The notes under the pieces were generated by a model, which saw nothing but the letters and a program-made list of their open reading frames with translations, was not told the DNA's origin and made no database searches. Position numbers and translations under genes: made by a program. Positions 1 through 8,036 of a stretch of DNA of 64,000 bases are shown here, piece by piece (position 1 is the first letter of the stretch; each line of letters opens with the position of its first letter). The stretch comes from JAEUMG01 sp046349315 (GTDB taxonomy: Bacteria; Pseudomonadota; Alphaproteobacteria; Rhizobiales; Aestuariivirgaceae), in the NCBI GenBank assembly GCA_046349315.1, contig JAXMCQ010000022.1, forward strand, positions 35,635 to 99,634. The letters are read 5' to 3'.

Positions 1-1
1 C

Positions 2-259
2 GCCATCGAGGCGGGTGAGTTCGCGGGCACAGTGGCTTGGGATCCACTGTGGACCGGCGGTATGGGCCTCGCCATTCCCTATGCCCATGTTACCGGCAAG
101 ATCGACATTACCAAGGAACCCAAGGAACACCGCGAATTCTACGGCACAGGTATCATCGTGACCAAGGATACGGTGGCCGACTACAAGGCCAACCCGCCCA
201 AGGTCGACTTCAACGATCTTTGGGGCAAGTCCACCGGCCAGATTCAGTACCGCAGCTGA
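2..259 (+). CDS. Sugar ABC transporter periplasmic binding protein, C-terminal part (5' end outside window)
   Basis: The reading frame is open from the window edge and ends at a TGA at 257-259. It gives about 85 residues resembling the C-terminal lobe of the RbsB/LsrB-type periplasmic sugar-binding family, with an 'AWDPLWTGGMG' stretch and a final 'FNDLWGKSTG' segment. In this family the protein captures the sugar in the periplasm and delivers it to the membrane permeases. The three genes downstream are exactly the expected partners (permease, double ATPase, permease), which supports the call. An intrinsic terminator separates it from them. The substrate cannot be deduced. Confidence 0.75.
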   Translation, partial: AIEAGEFAGTVAWDPLWTGGMGLAIPYAHVTGKIDITKEPKEHREFYGTGIIVTKDTVADYKANPPKVDFNDLWGKSTGQIQYRS

Positions 260-283
260 GGCGGGTCCTCCCAGCAAGCGACT

Positions 284-306
284 AGCCGGGTGCACTGCAC
301 CCGGCT
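284..306 (+). terminator. Strong intrinsic terminator/attenuator between binding-protein and permease genes
   Basis: An 11-base perfect inverted repeat (agccgggtgca / tgcacccggct) is followed directly by a T-rich run (attttttta region, 307-314). It lies after the stop of the binding protein and before the permease ribosome-binding site. Placed inside an ABC operon, it would let the binding protein be made in excess while only some transcripts read into the transporter genes. The repeat is seen; the attenuation role is inferred. Confidence 0.8.
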
Positions 307-342
307 ATTTTTTACACTGACATTCCCTCTTGGAGGTGAATC

Positions 343-1323
343 ATGGCCACTGTCGCCATCGCGCGTGGGCAGATGCTCAGCCACTGGCGTCGCTGGGCGC
401 CCGTCGCCGTGCTCCTCGGCCTTTGCCTCGTGGTGGGGCTGATTAACCCCTCGTTCTTAACGACCGGCAATGCAGTGCGGATGCTCAACACGGCGGCGAT
501 CCCGCTTGTCGTCTGCATGGGCGCCACCTTCATTATACTCATGGGCTCGATCGATCTTTCCGTCGAAGGCACCATCGCGCTCTGTGCAGTGGCCTCCAGC
601 ATGCTGGTGGCCAATGATCTGACGGGAGCGGCGATCGGCCTCTGGTCCGTTCCCGTCGCCATCCTCATAGGCGGCACGCTGGGACTCCTCAACGGCCTCG
701 TCCATGTGAAGCTCAAGATCCCCTCCTTCATGGCCACGCTTGGAATCGGATTCGCTGGGATCGGCATCGCCACGGCGATCCTCGGCGGCGTCATGGTGCG
801 GATCGGCGACAATGACTTCCGCAACTGGCTCTCGCTTGGCCGCTTCCTCGGCCTTCCCGCCGCGGTGTGGATCGCAGGCGCCGCCGTCTTCGTCGCCTGG
901 GTCATCCAGGAGCGGACGCGCATCGGCCGCTGGCTCTATGCTATCGGGACCGACGAGCAAACCGCGCGTAACTCCGGCATTCCCATCGAACGCACGCGCA
1001 TCCTGATCTTTGGCATCGCCGGGCTCTTCTACGGGCTGGCGGGCGCCCTCTCCGCCGCGCAGATCGGCCGCGGGCATGCCCTGATCGCGCAGGACCGGCT
1101 GTTCACCGCCATCACGGCGGTGGTCGTCGGCGGCACGGCGTTGTCGGGCGGCGTCGGCTCCGTGCTCAACTCGGTCATCGGCGTCTTCATCGTCATCGTA
1201 CTCGCCAACGGTATGGTGCTGATGGGGATCGAGCCTTATGTGCAGAAGGGTGTGCAGGGCCTCCTCATTATCGCCGCCGTGGCGCTGGCGCTGGATCGCT
1301 CCCGGCTGGACGTCGTCAAATGA
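343..1323 (+). CDS. Sugar ABC transporter permease (RbsC/BPD_transp_2 family)
   Basis: This 326-residue polytopic inner-membrane protein has a good ribosome-binding site (ggaggtg) before ATG 343. It shows the hallmarks of the RbsC family: an early 'ILMGSIDLSVEG' segment (about residue 65), and late 'VVVGGTALSGGVGS' (about residue 265), where the permease contacts the ATPase. About nine hydrophobic segments are spread along the length, normal for the family. It ends with ATGA, so translation is coupled to the ATPase that follows. With the permease at 2831 it should form the heterodimeric membrane channel. The substrate is unknown, probably a carbohydrate. Confidence 0.9.
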   Translation: MATVAIARGQMLSHWRRWAPVAVLLGLCLVVGLINPSFLTTGNAVRMLNTAAIPLVVCMGATFIILMGSIDLSVEGTIALCAVASSMLVANDLTGAAIGLWSVPVAILIGGTLGLLNGLVHVKLKIPSFMATLGIGFAGIGIATAILGGVMVRIGDNDFRNWLSLGRFLGLPAAVWIAGAAVFVAWVIQERTRIGRWLYAIGTDEQTARNSGIPIERTRILIFGIAGLFYGLAGALSAAQIGRGHALIAQDRLFTAITAVVVGGTALSGGVGSVLNSVIGVFIVIVLANGMVLMGIEPYVQKGVQGLLIIAAVALALDRSRLDVVK

Positions 1324-2834
1324 GCGTGCCAGCCCTCGAAATCCGCGGCGTGTCAAAGTCGTTCCCGGGCGTGAAGGCGCTGGACAATGTCAGCTTTGCC
1401 ATCAGCCGTGGCGAGGTGGTGGGCCTGATAGGCGAGAATGGCGCCGGCAAGTCGACGCTCCTCAAAATTCTCAATGGTGTCTATCAGCCCGACTCTGGCG
1501 GCATCTTCGTCGATGGCGGGGAGGTCCATATCGCCTCGCCACGCCAAGCCTTCGACTCGGGGATTGCCATGGTGTTCCAGGAGCAGTCGATTCTTCCGAC
1601 CCTGACGGTCGCGGAGAACATCTTCTTGGGCCGCGAGGAGGAGTTCATCCGTTTTGGCCTAATCTCCAAGTCGCGCATGAAGGCGGCCGCAAAGGAGGAA
1701 TTGAAGAAGGTCCATCTCGACATCGACCCCAGCATGCGCTGTGCGGATCTTTCCTTCGCCGCGCGGCAGATGGTGGAAATTGCCAAGGCCCTCTCCTTGA
1801 ACAGCCGCACAAAGGGCCATGTGACGATTCTGCTCGATGAGCCGACCTCGGTTCTGGAAAAGAAAGAAGCGGACCTCCTATTCGGCATCATTCGCGATCT
1901 CAGGGACCGCGCCAGCTTCGTCTTCATCTCCCACCGTCTCGAAGAGGTCTTGGAGATTTCGAACCGAGTCTATGTGATGCGTGACGGCAAGGTGGTGAAG
2001 GATCTGCCCTCAGCGGGTGCCTCGGTGAAAGACCTGCACCAGCTCATGGTCGGCCGCCAGCTCCACCACGAGTATTACCGCGAGGCCCGCCAGTCCTCGC
2101 CCGCCGCAACAGTCATGATCGCCGCCGAGGGCCTGGGCCGCGCTGGCGCCTTCCATGACGTGAGCTTCGATCTCCATGTTGGGGAGGTTCTGGGTATCGC
2201 GGGCGTCGTCGGTTCCGGTCGCGAAGAGCTTGCTCGTTGCCTCGCCGGTCATGTGAGGCCCGACTCAGGCTCGCTCACGGTCGCAGGACAGGCCGCCCGC
2301 TTCGCGGCCCCCTACGACGCGACCCGTGCCAGCGTCGGCCTCGTTCCGGCTGAACGCAAGACCGAGGGCCTCGTCGCCCCCTTCAGCGTCGCCGAGAACA
2401 TGACGCTCGCCGCATTGCCGCGCTTCGTGTCCAATGGCGCCATCCGCTTTGCCGCCGAACTCGGCGTTTCGCGCGACTGGATTGATCGCCTCAAGATCAA
2501 GACGCCGTCGCCTGACACCATGGTCGGCTCGCTCTCCGGCGGCAACCAGCAAAAGGTGGTGCTCGCTAAGTGGCGGATCGCTGGCGTCAAGGTTCTGATC
2601 CTCGACCACCCGACGCGCGGCATCGACGTTGGCGCCAAGGAGGATGTCTACGACCTGATCCGCGACATGACCTCCGAAGGCCTCGCTGTCATCCTGCTGG
2701 GCGACACGCTGGAAGAGGTGATCGGACTATCGAACCGCATCCTCGTCATGCGCGACGGCGCCATCACGGCCCGGCTCGACGCGCCCCCCGGGGCCAAGCC
2801 CACGCAAGTCGACCTCCTTAGGCACATGGTGTGA
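1320..2834 (+). CDS. Sugar ABC transporter ATP-binding protein with two ATPase domains (RbsA/MglA type)
   Basis: The 504-residue protein carries two nucleotide-binding domains in one chain, as in RbsA/XylG/MglA. Domain 1 has Walker A 'GENGAGKST' (about residue 39) and Walker B 'LLDEPTS'. Domain 2 has the degenerate 'GVVGSGREE' loop and the signature 'LSGGNQQKV', both usual for this family, but its Walker B reads 'LDHPTRG', with His in place of the usual catalytic Glu. It overlaps the upstream permease by four bases (ATGA) and the downstream permease by four bases (GTGA). It powers uptake from the cytoplasmic face. Confidence 0.92.
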   Translation: MSVPALEIRGVSKSFPGVKALDNVSFAISRGEVVGLIGENGAGKSTLLKILNGVYQPDSGGIFVDGGEVHIASPRQAFDSGIAMVFQEQSILPTLTVAENIFLGREEEFIRFGLISKSRMKAAAKEELKKVHLDIDPSMRCADLSFAARQMVEIAKALSLNSRTKGHVTILLDEPTSVLEKKEADLLFGIIRDLRDRASFVFISHRLEEVLEISNRVYVMRDGKVVKDLPSAGASVKDLHQLMVGRQLHHEYYREARQSSPAATVMIAAEGLGRAGAFHDVSFDLHVGEVLGIAGVVGSGREELARCLAGHVRPDSGSLTVAGQAARFAAPYDATRASVGLVPAERKTEGLVAPFSVAENMTLAALPRFVSNGAIRFAAELGVSRDWIDRLKIKTPSPDTMVGSLSGGNQQKVVLAKWRIAGVKVLILDHPTRGIDVGAKEDVYDLIRDMTSEGLAVILLGDTLEEVIGLSNRILVMRDGAITARLDAPPGAKPTQVDLLRHMV

Positions 2835-3778
2835 ATGCAATGCGCCAGAAACTCGATACATGGCTTCCCCTCATCGTGCTGGCCGTACTTGTACTCGCCG
2901 TGGGCGCATATGACCGCAGCTTCTTCTCGCTCGGCAATGTCCTGGAGGTGATCGCCGACAGCATGACGCTGTTCCTCATGGCTTCGGGCGTCACGCTGGT
3001 CATCATGATGGGTGGAATCGATCTCTCGGTGCAGGCCGTTGCCTCGATGACGAGTTGTATCCTCGCCGTCTATCTTCCGAAGTTCGGCTTCTTCGCCATT
3101 CCCTTTGCCCTGCTGGGCGGCGGCGTGGCGGGTTTCGCGGGCGGCTATGTCTCGGCGCGTCTCCGCATCCCCTCCTTCATCGCGACACTCGCCGTCAGCG
3201 GCGTGGTGCTGAGTGCGGGCTACTGGTTCTCCGAAACGCGCTCCGTCAACATTCCGGGTGAGCTCAGCCAGCAGTATCTGTTCTGGGCGGTCGGCGACTT
3301 TCTGGGTGTTCCGAATGAGATCTGGGTCGGCGTCTTCTTTCTCATTCTGCTAAGCGCGGTGCTGGGTCTCGCACCCTTCGGCCGCATCGTGCGCGGCATC
3401 GGCGCGCAGGAGCGCGCGGTTATCGCTTCAGGGATCGACGTCGACCGCGTGAAAATCGCCGCCTACACGCTTTCGGGCACCATGGCCGGCATCGCCGGCA
3501 TTGTCATGGCCGCGCGGCTCGGCTCCGGGTCGCCGACGCTCGCCAATGAGTTCCTGCTGCCCGCCATCGCCTCCATCGTGGTCGGCGGCACCGCGATCAC
3601 CGGCGGCGTCGGCTCCGTTTGGCGCACCTTCGTGGGCGCACTCATCGTGCAGGTCGTGCGAATTGGCATGACCTTCATGGGCATCTCCGTCTTCGCCCAG
3701 CAGATCGTCTTCGGCGTCATCCTGGTCGCCGCCGTAGCCGTCACTATGGACCGCACCAAGGTGCTAGTCATCAAATAG
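2831..3778 (+). CDS. Second sugar ABC transporter permease (RbsC family)
   Basis: This 315-residue hydrophobic protein starts at a GTG overlapping the ATPase stop codon; an in-frame ATG lies nine bases further on. It has the RbsC-family segments 'IMMGGIDLSVQ' near residue 55 and 'IVVGGTAITGGVGS' near residue 245. It is clearly paralogous to the permease at 343 but not a recent duplicate. Two different permeases with one double ATPase and one binding protein is the layout of the autoinducer-2, rhamnose and erythritol type importers. It closes the recognisable operon. Confidence 0.9.
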   Translation: MNAMRQKLDTWLPLIVLAVLVLAVGAYDRSFFSLGNVLEVIADSMTLFLMASGVTLVIMMGGIDLSVQAVASMTSCILAVYLPKFGFFAIPFALLGGGVAGFAGGYVSARLRIPSFIATLAVSGVVLSAGYWFSETRSVNIPGELSQQYLFWAVGDFLGVPNEIWVGVFFLILLSAVLGLAPFGRIVRGIGAQERAVIASGIDVDRVKIAAYTLSGTMAGIAGIVMAARLGSGSPTLANEFLLPAIASIVVGGTAITGGVGSVWRTFVGALIVQVVRIGMTFMGISVFAQQIVFGVILVAAVAVTMDRTKVLVIK

Positions 3779-3920
3779 GAGGAAGCTTTGACGAAGCGGT
3801 CGATCGCCACGGCCAGCGGCATCCCGCTACTTGGCTCCGACGCCTATCTGCTCATGGGGGATGAATGCTACCGCGTTACTCGACCTCGGGCACGTGGATC
3901 CCATGCCATGTTCCAAGCCG
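3779..3920 (+). pseudogene. Possible truncated gene start after the sugar ABC operon, running into repeat debris
   Basis: Just after the permease stop there is a strong ribosome-binding site (aggagga, 3777-3783) and a TTG at 3788. This opens a frame starting MTKRSIATASGIPLL, which looks like the beginning of a further operon gene. After about 30 codons the sequence loses coding character, and at 3924-3942 it contains 'gccgtcattgcgaggagag', a motif typical of interspersed repeats. The frame then runs antisense into the next gene. I read this as an operon gene cut off by rearrangement. It could also simply be chance reading frame. Confidence 0.35.
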
Positions 3921-4244
3921 TCATTGCGAGGAGAGAACCTTGCACGTGCCGCCGCCATACTGAGCCTTGCGGCATGCCGCCAATGCACTCGTCTCGGCGA
4001 TCGACTTGCTGGAAGCGCCGAAGTTCCATCCGCAGGTTTGGCCGCCGCGCAATTGGGTGTCGCCCGAAATAACGAATGCTTTGTGCCCGGGCCGCTTCTG
4101 CCAGTCGGCATATGCCTTCTTGCACGGCCGATTCCAGAAGCCGATGCTTTCGCCATGCACAGCATCCGAAAATCCCCCAACTCCCATAGCCAGGATACCC
4201 AGCATGAAGATCGCGTATTTCAGGGAAACAGATGTACTCGTCAT
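3921..4244 (-). CDS. Small secreted Cys-containing protein, DUF4189-like
   Basis: This 107-residue protein has a clear N-terminal signal peptide (hydrophobic residues about 9-28) and a ribosome-binding site (aaggagtg) before ATG 4244. The mature part has four cysteines and ends with an 'ALAACRK...GGTCKV' pattern. That pattern resembles the small periplasmic DUF4189-type domain found in alphaproteobacteria. Its start overlaps the TGA of the upstream membrane protein by three bases, so it is the last gene of the PspA-like operon. Function is unknown; a periplasmic partner of the membrane proteins upstream is plausible. Confidence 0.65.
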   Translation of the reverse strand: MTSTSVSLKYAIFMLGILAMGVGGFSDAVHGESIGFWNRPCKKAYADWQKRPGHKAFVISGDTQLRGGQTCGWNFGASSKSIAETSALAACRKAQYGGGTCKVLSSQ

Positions 4245-5125
4245 TGTCGGTCACTCCTTTCATGGATGACTTCATCGCTCGATAAAATCTGCTGCGTATC
4301 GAGCGCCGCATGGAGGCGCTCAAACAGGATGAGCCAGATGACGATCTCGCGGATTTCGTTTTCGATGCACGCGGTCATCATATCGGGCGGCGTCCGTATT
4401 TCCTGTTCGCCAGTCGCGGCGAGACGGGTTATCAACTTTCCCAACTCGTCGACTGATGCTTCGAACCTTTGGAAACCACGTTCGAAATGGCCTTCGAGGG
4501 CTTCGGATGACAAAGGCGCGTCGTCCTGACGATTCGTCTCCAGCCATGCGAGCGCTCTCGCGAGGCAATTCATACGAAGGAGCAAGCCATCAACGGCCGG
4601 ACGACACGCGAGCGCGGCTCGGCGCGAACCTCCGCGCCGAGTGGTAATGAACTCCTCCAATCGCGCGCGGTGGTCCAGGGCGGCCATCACGTTCGCCCGA
4701 AGCCGAGCGTTGCTGAGCACGCTCGGCCTGAAGTAATCGCGCAGAGCGGCCGCAATGCTGTGCGATCTCAACATTGCGTCGCGCATGCGGAACGTCGCCA
4801 TCGCTCCTGCCGTCGCTGCGCCGGCAAGCAAGACAATGACAGCCGAAGCATTGCCGACATTTTGCCGGACGAGGATTGATGCGAGCCCCGCAGACAGAAA
4901 CGTCAGGATCGGGCCGGCTGCGTTCAGCGCGGCATTTATGCGCGCCAGCTGGAGCATGGCCCGCAAAGGCAGTCGCGGGCGGCTGCAAATGGGCAGACTC
5001 GAGCATCGTGTCCTGCGAACGTTGCTCCCTGCCGCGCTCCAGTAAACCCGGGCCGACATCGCTATAAGGCCGCCGTAATGATCGCATGATTTGAAGCCGA
5101 CATGAAATGCTCCCCTTGTTTTCAT
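4241..5125 (-). CDS. Two-TM coiled-coil membrane protein of the PspA-like operon
   Basis: I do not recognise a named family. With the ATG at 5125 the protein has 294 residues. Two hydrophobic segments (about residues 66-83 and 88-106) are followed by a long helical region rich in Arg, Glu and Ala. The layout, and local similarity ('RP..LSNARLRANV..ALDHRA.LE'), recall the neighbour at 5384, so the two may be distant paralogs. The start is uncertain: the frame is open to a TTG at 5242, an ATG also exists at 4957, and none has a strong ribosome-binding site. The stop overlaps the start of the small secreted protein. Confidence 0.6.
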   Translation of the reverse strand: MKTRGAFHVGFKSCDHYGGLIAMSARVYWSAAGSNVRRTRCSSLPICSRPRLPLRAMLQLARINAALNAAGPILTFLSAGLASILVRQNVGNASAVIVLLAGAATAGAMATFRMRDAMLRSHSIAAALRDYFRPSVLSNARLRANVMAALDHRARLEEFITTRRGGSRRAALACRPAVDGLLLRMNCLARALAWLETNRQDDAPLSSEALEGHFERGFQRFEASVDELGKLITRLAATGEQEIRTPPDMMTACIENEIREIVIWLILFERLHAALDTQQILSSDEVIHERSDRQ

Positions 5126-5383
5126 ACCGACCCATTGCATTACTCTTGCCAACTCGGGCTCCATTGCCGAAAAAGCTGGAAATGCAGCGAATACAAGGAT
5201 TTCAGCGAGACCTTTGACTGCGCACCTTCGCGACGCAGGCAAGACATTGCCGCGCCGCCTCGATTTCGAAGCGGAATTTAGCCGGTGCTCCCTTGATGTT
5301 CCGCTGACTATCGAAAGTAGCGAGGGCTGGCACGAGATCGCGCTACCGCTTCGCCGGGAGGACGTGGGCTGACTCGGACAGAC

Positions 5384-6286
5384 CTAGTGCGCGATCGTGT
5401 AGACGCGCTGCACGGCAGCGATGACGAGATCGATCTCGCCGATCTCGCGTTTGATATCGTCCTTGATACCTGCGATGACAAATTCGTCTTGGGCACTCGC
5501 GGAGGCGATGGTCAGTTTGGCGTCCATTGTTCCCAAGGCGGAGACGGCATGCTCCAAGCGGAGCAGACCTCGTTCGGTAACGCTTTCTAGTTGTTCGATT
5601 GCCCGCAATTGTGCCTTGCGACTGGCAAGTGTCTCCCGAAGTTGCGTTTGTGTCGTCACGCTCGAGGCGTTGCGGGCTCGCCCTTCTAATTCTTCGATCC
5701 GTTGCCTGAGGTCTAGCGCTTGAGCGGACAGGGAAGCGGATTTGACCTCGATAGGTTCCAGCATCAGCGCGAGCTGCCGGATGACGCCGATCCAGTTGTC
5801 GATTGTCGTCAAGGTCCCGGCGATGACGCTTTGGCGATTGCGGCCCCCGCGAATTGAGAGTCCCTCTATGCTGGTTCGATGGGCGACTACCAGACCCATC
5901 TGATGCCGGATGTGCGCGGTCTTGAAATTATCGACATGCAATTGACTTTCGAGAGCCATCGCAATCGACGGATCGGTCAATTCCGGGTCGTGCATGGCGA
6001 TCCAGATCAACAATAGAGACAAGCCCGCTCCGAGCAGGAGCGCGATCACCGGCGCCCAATGCCAGGCTGGGAGGTACTCCTCGTAAAGCCACAGAAACGC
6101 GGTCGCCAGGATCGTGACGCTGATGGTCGCCAGAGTTTCAAGCTGAGCAATAGCGTGAATAAGTCGGGCGCGTCGTAATGCCGGCCGGAATCGGGACCGA
6201 GCGCGCATCTCCGGCGGTGCGGCGAGCTCTGTCGGACCCCATTCCGCGCCTAGATCATCAACAGCGACCTTCTCATCCGCGCGCAT
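5384..6286 (-). CDS. Two-TM coiled-coil membrane protein, possibly XpaC-like
   Basis: The 300-residue protein has a cytoplasmic N-terminus, two transmembrane segments (about residues 51-68 and 77-98) and a C-terminal region of about 200 residues predicted as helical coiled coil ('ALDLRQRIEELEGRARN' and similar). Its ATG lies one base after the stop of the vWA fusion gene, so they are co-translated. In other bacteria PspA/vWA/TelA clusters carry XpaC-type proteins of similar build, and this may be a divergent member. That assignment rests on context and topology, not on a diagnostic motif. Confidence 0.65.
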   Translation of the reverse strand: MRADEKVAVDDLGAEWGPTELAAPPEMRARSRFRPALRRARLIHAIAQLETLATISVTILATAFLWLYEEYLPAWHWAPVIALLLGAGLSLLLIWIAMHDPELTDPSIAMALESQLHVDNFKTAHIRHQMGLVVAHRTSIEGLSIRGGRNRQSVIAGTLTTIDNWIGVIRQLALMLEPIEVKSASLSAQALDLRQRIEELEGRARNASSVTTQTQLRETLASRKAQLRAIEQLESVTERGLLRLEHAVSALGTMDAKLTIASASAQDEFVIAGIKDDIKREIGEIDLVIAAVQRVYTIAH

Positions 6287-6287
6287 G

Positions 6288-8018
6288 TCATTGTTCCGCG
6301 GAGATCTTCAGATAGGCTTGGTCGATGGTGCGACCATCGGCTTTGAACATTGCCCCGCCGGTTACATGCGCGATCCTCCCCAGGAGGTTGAGATTTGCAT
6401 TGTCGCCAAAACCAATCGTGAAGATCTTTGTTCCGTCACCCTCGCTATTGATGGGCAAGCAGCTTTGGAACATCCGATTCTCGGAGATTTCGGCTTGGGT
6501 ATCGGCGCCGTCGGAAAGGACGACGATGCCGTAGAGCCTCTTTGATCCGGCAGCGCCGGAGGATTTCTTCAGCGTATCGACTTTCTCGACCGCCTTGCAG
6601 ATCGCCCCGTTGAGATTGGTTCCTCCTCCCGAGAGCAGCTGCGATACGCGGCGTGCCAATTCCTCGGACACGACTCCCGAAGGTCTTATTTCCGCGACTG
6701 TCGTGATCGCGTCGTTGAACACCATGAGGCCGATTTCGTCTCGCGGATCGAGCCGACGGAGAAAGGCGATTGTGGCGTCAGTCGCGGCTCGGATCGGCTC
6801 TCCGCTCATGCTCCCGGAAACATCCAGAACAAGCATGATCGTCGCTTTGCGCTTGGTGGACTGGAACTGGTCTATGATTGCCGCTGCGGTTTCTCCATCG
6901 GGAACCTCATAGGGTGGAACGGTCTCCGGTCGCGAGCTGGGATCGGTGCCGTTCTCAATCGAGAGGCGTGTTCCAACCGGCGATGTCGCACTCAGTGGAC
7001 GCAACAAGTAGTCGCCGGCAAGCCGTTGCTGCTCGGGGCGAGCCAGGAATTCCACAAACAGCCGCGCCGCCTCGGCCTGTTCAGGATCGACCCAATCGGC
7101 GCCATCAAGAATGCAATAGGGATGATCGCTCCAGAACGTGCCTTCGGTCGGAAACACAAAGACCAATGGCCATCTGAGTTCCTTGCCATGTTCAAGGTTG
7201 AAGCGAACGACACCCTCCTCGAATGCCGATATGACATGCAGAAAGTCGGGCCCCTGCTTGGCCATCATATCGAGAAGGCCGGTTGTCACCATTCCGTATT
7301 TGGTTGTATTGCCGGCGAGCGTGCTCATCGCTTGCTCGACTGCCGGGAGGTAGACCTCGTCCGGTGAGAGCCCACTCGTCTTTCCGGTCAGTCCATAAAC
7401 GACGGACGCCAAGAACAGCAATCCGGCACTGGAATATTTGGGATGGGTATAGCCGAGCTTGAGCTTTCCCCATTCCGGATGGCCGTAACGGCCCCATCCT
7501 TGCGGGTCGGCCGCGAGTTCGATGATTGTCTTCCACCCGATCTTCTTCTTCGGCCAGCCCAGGGCCTCCGCCATGGGCTGCCAAATTCCTACCCCGCTTG
7601 GCGTATAGATGGTCGGCTTGCAGACTTGGCTGAACAAGGGCCTATTGTGATCGCTCGCCCACAATCGGTTCAGTTGCGAAACCCATGAGCCTTCGCCGGG
7701 GCTCCAGACCACGGGTTTCAATTCCCCTGATAGAATCTGCTCCATTGAATCACCCGACAGAACCCCTTTGATGCTCAAGGACACTGACCGGCCGGTGGAT
7801 GTCCTGATATTGGCGGCCTTGAATAGAACCGCGGCGGCTTCCAGCCATCGTTGCTTGGTAACCGATGATGCAATGGTGACATGGACCGTCGGGGGCGCCT
7901 CGGGAACTGGCGCAATGTTCCGTGGAATGCCTACTCCGATTTGCAACGCAACGAGGATAGCAAGGCCGGCAGAAGTGAACGCCGCCATCGTGGCAAAAGC
8001 CTTACGCGTGCGTGTCAT
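6288..8018 (-). CDS. Membrane-anchored solute-binding protein fused to a von Willebrand factor A domain
   Basis: This 576-residue protein has an N-terminal signal anchor (about residues 11-30). Next comes a periplasmic binding-protein-like region (about 45-345; 'VTIASSVTKQRWLEAAAVLF' and 'WPLVFVFPTEGTFW' are typical of extracellular solute-binding folds). The C-terminal vWA domain (about 390-576) has an intact metal site: D399-x-S401-x-S403 in 'LVLDVSGSMSG', Thr in 'SGGGTNLNG' and Asp in 'VLSDGADT'. It should sit in the periplasm and bind a metal-dependent partner. The ribosome-binding site (aaggag) supports ATG 8018. It follows the PspA-like gene by 18 bases. Confidence 0.85.
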   Translation of the reverse strand: MTRTRKAFATMAAFTSAGLAILVALQIGVGIPRNIAPVPEAPPTVHVTIASSVTKQRWLEAAAVLFKAANIRTSTGRSVSLSIKGVLSGDSMEQILSGELKPVVWSPGEGSWVSQLNRLWASDHNRPLFSQVCKPTIYTPSGVGIWQPMAEALGWPKKKIGWKTIIELAADPQGWGRYGHPEWGKLKLGYTHPKYSSAGLLFLASVVYGLTGKTSGLSPDEVYLPAVEQAMSTLAGNTTKYGMVTTGLLDMMAKQGPDFLHVISAFEEGVVRFNLEHGKELRWPLVFVFPTEGTFWSDHPYCILDGADWVDPEQAEAARLFVEFLARPEQQRLAGDYLLRPLSATSPVGTRLSIENGTDPSSRPETVPPYEVPDGETAAAIIDQFQSTKRKATIMLVLDVSGSMSGEPIRAATDATIAFLRRLDPRDEIGLMVFNDAITTVAEIRPSGVVSEELARRVSQLLSGGGTNLNGAICKAVEKVDTLKKSSGAAGSKRLYGIVVLSDGADTQAEISENRMFQSCLPINSEGDGTKIFTIGFGDNANLNLLGRIAHVTGGAMFKADGRTIDQAYLKISAEQ

Positions 8019-8036
8019 GGGGCATACTCCTTTTGA

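Noticed and set aside
312..923. Long minus-strand frame opposite the first permease
   Set aside because: It is the antisense shadow of a clear RbsC-type permease, with no start signal and no family pattern.
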